Shown here piece by piece: positions 9,765-11,880 of a stretch of 11,880 bases of DNA (positions are counted from its first letter, which is position 1; each line of letters opens with the position of its first letter). The stretch covers positions 1-11,880 of the forward strand of contig CAMBWM010000050.1 of assembly GCA_945871335.1 (NCBI GenBank), read 5' to 3'. This DNA comes from Polaromonas sp. YR568 (lineage in GTDB: Bacteria; Pseudomonadota; Gammaproteobacteria; Burkholderiales; Burkholderiaceae). The notes beneath the pieces were generated by a model. It ran no database searches, had not been told where the DNA came from, and worked only from the letters and a program-made list of their open reading frames with translations. The position numbers and the translations under genes were made by a program.

Positions 9765-11372
9765 ATGACCTTTGCGCCACCCCCAACTTTGCCACCCACC
9801 CTTCCGCTTGCCTGCCGGCGGACTGATTTGCTGGCCCGTTTGGCTGAGCCGCACACGTATGACCTGGCCGTGATCGGTGGCGGCGCCACCGGTCTGGGTG
9901 TTGCACTGGAGGCCGCTGCGCAGGGGCACTCGGTGATCTTGCTGGAGTCTCACGACTTCGCCAAAGGCACCTCCTCACGCGCCACGAAGCTGGTGCACGG
10001 AGGCGTGCGCTATCTGGCGCAAGGAAATTTGTCGCTGGTGCGCGAAGCGCTGCACGAGCGGGCGGTGATGTTGAAAATCGCACCGCACATCGCCCGACCC
10101 CTGGCCTTTGTCATGCCTTCCTATCAATTTTGGGAAGCGCCTTTTTATGGCTTGGGCTTGAAGATGTACGACCTGCTCGCCGGTGCTGCCGGCTTGGGGC
10201 GTACAGAATTTTTAAGCCGCACGCAAACCCTTGGCCTTTTACCGGGTGCAGAGCCCCAAGGCCTCAAGGGCGGCGTCAAATACTGGGATGGTCAATTTGA
10301 CGATGCGCGGCTGGCGCTGGCGCTGGCCAGAACGGCGGCGGTCAAGGGAGCACTACTTGTCAATTACTGCCCGGTCACAGGCTTGATTCACGAGGGCGGG
10401 CAACTGGCGGGGCTGCATGCGCGCGACCAGGAAAGCGGACAGACTTTCGAGATCCGGGCGCGCTGCATCGTCAATGCAGCGGGTGTCTGGGTGGACCAGT
10501 TGCGCCAACTCGACGCCCAGGCGGCCGGCTCGACGGCCACGCCCATGGTGGCGCCCAGCCAGGGGGTGCATCTGGTGGTGGACCAGTGCTTCTGGCCCGG
10601 CGAGAACGCCTTGCTGGTGCCCAAAACGCGAGACGGGCGGGTGTTGTTTGCCGTGCCCTGGCTGGGCAAGCTTATTTTGGGCACCACCGACACGCCGCGC
10701 GAGGACCTGGCCCGCGAGCCGCGAGCCTTCAAGGAAGAGGTCGACTTTATATTACGCGAATCGGCACGCTATCTGCGCCGCGCCCCGCATGCCGCAGACG
10801 TGCGCAGTGTTTGGGTCGGGCTGCGTCCGCTGGTGCGTCCGCTGAAATCGGGCGACGGCCGCACGCAGGGCCTGTCTCGGGAGCACACCGTTCTGGTCAG
10901 CAAAAGCGGCCTGGTCACTGTGACGGGCGGCAAATGGACAACCTACCGCGCGATGGCCGCGGATGTTCTGGCGCATTGCCGGCAAGCCGGCCGTTTGCCG
11001 GCAGGCGCGCCATCTCCGACGGCCAGCCTGCCATTGGTCGGCGCACAGGCCGGCGCGAACAGCTTGACCCAAGCCCCCGGTTTGCACAGCTACGGCAGCG
11101 AAGCCTCTTACGTGCAAAGCCTGCCCGGTGCAGATCGCTGGCTGTGCCCAGGCCTGTCGGAGGCCATGGTCCGGTTTGCTGGACGCCATGAATACGCCCG
11201 AACAGTTGAGGATGTGCTGGCCAGGCGTTCGCGGCTGCTCTTTCTGGATGCCCGCCTGGCCGAGTCCCTTGCGCACGATGTGGCTGGCATTTTGCAGGAA
11301 GAAACCGGCGCAGACCCGGGTCTTGAGTCATTTCGGGCAATCTGCCGTCAATACCAATCGTTGACAGCCTGA
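9765..11372 (+). CDS. glpD: Aerobic glycerol-3-phosphate dehydrogenase (FAD)
   Basis: Membrane-associated flavoenzyme that oxidises sn-glycerol 3-phosphate to dihydroxyacetone phosphate and passes electrons to ubiquinone. The protein has 535 residues from 9765. The FAD-binding motif is YDLAVIGGGATGLG (32-45), followed by ESHDFAKGTSSRATKLVHGGVRYL (61-84), the hallmark of the family. Further blocks are CIVNAAGVWVDQL (234-246), SQGVHLVVD (265-273), LFAVPWLGKLILGTTDTP (294-311) and VTVTGGKWTTYR (384-395). The C-terminal DAO-type helical domain covers about 425-535 (VRFAGRHEYARTVEDVLARR at 469-488). The GGGATGLG and HGGVRYLAQ variants resemble the longer mitochondrial-like branch more than E. coli GlpD. 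The 27-residue N-terminal extension, Pro-rich at 5-14, also differs from E. coli. An in-frame upstream ATG at 9663 lies inside glpK and is unlikely. It is divergent from glpK. No T-tract terminator follows. Confidence 0.97.
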   Translation: MTFAPPPTLPPTLPLACRRTDLLARLAEPHTYDLAVIGGGATGLGVALEAAAQGHSVILLESHDFAKGTSSRATKLVHGGVRYLAQGNLSLVREALHERAVMLKIAPHIARPLAFVMPSYQFWEAPFYGLGLKMYDLLAGAAGLGRTEFLSRTQTLGLLPGAEPQGLKGGVKYWDGQFDDARLALALARTAAVKGALLVNYCPVTGLIHEGGQLAGLHARDQESGQTFEIRARCIVNAAGVWVDQLRQLDAQAAGSTATPMVAPSQGVHLVVDQCFWPGENALLVPKTRDGRVLFAVPWLGKLILGTTDTPREDLAREPRAFKEEVDFILRESARYLRRAPHAADVRSVWVGLRPLVRPLKSGDGRTQGLSREHTVLVSKSGLVTVTGGKWTTYRAMAADVLAHCRQAGRLPAGAPSPTASLPLVGAQAGANSLTQAPGLHSYGSEASYVQSLPGADRWLCPGLSEAMVRFAGRHEYARTVEDVLARRSRLLFLDARLAESLAHDVAGILQEETGADPGLESFRAICRQYQSLTA

Positions 11373-11488
11373 GTGCAGCTGCCGCACAAGCGGGCGGCCA
11401 AATGTCGCAAAAATGATACATAAAGCCGTATGTGTGGGATGGCCTCACTTTTTGAAGCCGGCCGCATCGCCACTATTTTGTGCAACAC
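11373..11488. other. Non-coding stretch between glpD and the rplN promoter
   Basis: No gene is supportable here. It holds small inverted repeats, GCCGC/GCGGC (11381-11385 with 11394-11398) and ACATA/TATGT (11418-11422 with 11429-11433). Neither is followed by a T run, so they are not convincing intrinsic terminators. glpD transcripts could continue toward rplN. Confidence 0.5.
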
Positions 11489-11546
11489 AGAAAATTTTTC
11501 TATGATGTCGTTGACGAAGGCTGAAAACGGGGTCATAATCGAGGGC
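11489..11546 (+). promoter_or_regulatory. Strong sigma70 promoter with UP-element-like tract for rplN/spc operon
   Basis: TTGACG (11511-11516) and CATAAT (11534-11539) are separated by exactly 17 nt, a near-consensus sigma70 promoter. Transcription is predicted to start near 11546. The AT-rich inverted repeat AGAAAA-T-TTTTCT (11489-11501) falls at about -57 to -45, where an UP element contacts the RNA polymerase alpha subunit. This architecture is typical of strong ribosomal promoters and is the best promoter in the window. Confidence 0.8.
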
Positions 11547-11695
11547 TTCGCTTCAAAAAGGCGTGGACTTCTGCCCAGCGGAAGCAGTGCAAGTGGTTTG
11601 CATTGTGGACGACGGGCCCAAGACTGACTGGCTGACGGCTGAGCTCAATTTAATTTGGGCACGCTTGAAACCGGTGCAAGTTGGGACTAATTTAA
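11546..11695 (+). promoter_or_regulatory. Structured 5' leader of rplN
   Basis: The predicted leader is about 150 nt. Hairpin 1 (11568-11584) is CTTCTGC-CCA-GCGGAAG, 7 bp including one G-U. Hairpin 2 follows with no gap (11585-11605): CAGTGCAA-GTGGT-TTGCATTG, 8 bp including one G-U. A longer-range stem pairs GCCCAA (11616-11621) with TTGGGC (11655-11660); its loop has three CTGA(C) repeats (CTGAC at 11625 and 11632, CTGAG at 11638). A GGGA 9 nt before the ATG may be the ribosome binding site. The length and compact folds suggest a cis-regulatory RNA, perhaps a ribosomal-protein autoregulatory target. Folds were found by eye. Confidence 0.5.
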
Positions 11696-11880
11696 ATGAT
11701 TCAAACGCAATCCAAACTCGATGTTGCTGACAACACGGGTGCCAAATCCGTGATGTGCATCAAAGTGCTGGGCGGCTCCAAGCGCCGCTATGCCAGCGTT
11801 GGTGACGTCATCAAGGTGAGCATCAAAGAAGCCGCTCCACGTGGCCGCGTCAAAAAAGGCGAGGTTTACAGTGCCGTGGT
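11696..11880 (+). CDS. rplN: Large ribosomal subunit protein L14 (uL14), partial
   Basis: The first 61 residues are visible (full family length is about 122); the gene runs off the right edge. The start [20 protein letters not shown] followed by [17 protein letters not shown] (21-37) and [15 protein letters not shown] (43-57) matches L14 almost residue for residue. L14 binds 23S rRNA on the 50S interface, beside L19 and near contacts with the 30S subunit. In enterobacteria rplN is the first gene of the spc operon (rplX, rplE, rpsN, rpsH and so on follow), and the same is expected beyond the edge. The gene normally found just upstream, rpsQ of the S10 operon, is absent here; glpD lies there instead. 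The dedicated promoter at 11511-11539 fits an operon that starts at rplN. Confidence 0.97.
   Translation, partial: MIQTQSKLDVADNTGAKSVMCIKVLGGSKRRYASVGDVIKVSIKEAAPRGRVKKGEVYSAV

Noticed and set aside
11361..11395. TTGACA overlapping the end of glpD, as a possible -35
   Set aside because: At 17-18 nt spacing the downstream hexamers are GCACAA and CACAAG, too poor as a -10; the site is also explained as glpD codons.
11430..11627. A 65-codon open frame in the rplN leader region
   Set aside because: It crosses the -35/-10 promoter and the folded leader, has no ribosome binding site and no recognisable protein.

Overview
The window is about 11.9 kb of ordinary, high-GC bacterial chromosome, densely coding on both strands. 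Protein sequences and gene content point to a betaproteobacterium, most likely Burkholderiales of the Comamonadaceae type (Rhodoferax/Polaromonas-like). That placement is inferred from recalled family sequences, not from a search. I see no mobile element, phage gene, CRISPR array, tRNA or rRNA, and no unrecognised multi-gene system. The points of interest are regulatory.

Layout from left to right: the 3' part of a ferritin-like di-iron oxidase/desaturase-like gene (+) ends at a bidirectional hairpin terminator (796-825). It faces the minus-strand pair queA-tgt, which performs two steps of tRNA queuosine modification. A 103-bp divergent gap (3076-3178) separates queA from the plus-strand run recG (recombination/fork-reversal helicase), oxyR (peroxide-sensing LysR regulator) and ubiA (ubiquinone prenyltransferase). 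ubiA converges on proC (proline synthesis) across a second two-way terminator (7257-7284). proC follows glpK (glycerol kinase) on the minus strand. glpK is divergent from glpD (glycerol-3-phosphate dehydrogenase) across 83 bp. Together glpK and glpD take glycerol to dihydroxyacetone phosphate and feed electrons to the quinone pool, whose ubiquinone depends on ubiA. A 323-bp non-coding stretch after glpD carries a near-consensus sigma70 promoter with an AT-rich upstream tract and a structured leader of about 150 nt. The stretch ends at rplN (ribosomal protein L14), the usual first gene of the spc ribosomal operon, which runs off the right edge.

Two regulatory patterns stand out. First, four start codons (tgt, recG, oxyR, glpD) each have a -10-like hexamer (GACAAT, CACAAT, GACAAT, GAAAAT) ending exactly 6 nt before the ATG. 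This would place transcription starts on or next to the A of the ATG, that is, leaderless mRNAs. Second, the rplN leader can fold into two back-to-back hairpins (11568-11584 and 11585-11605) followed by a third stem (11616-11660). This is a candidate cis-regulatory RNA.
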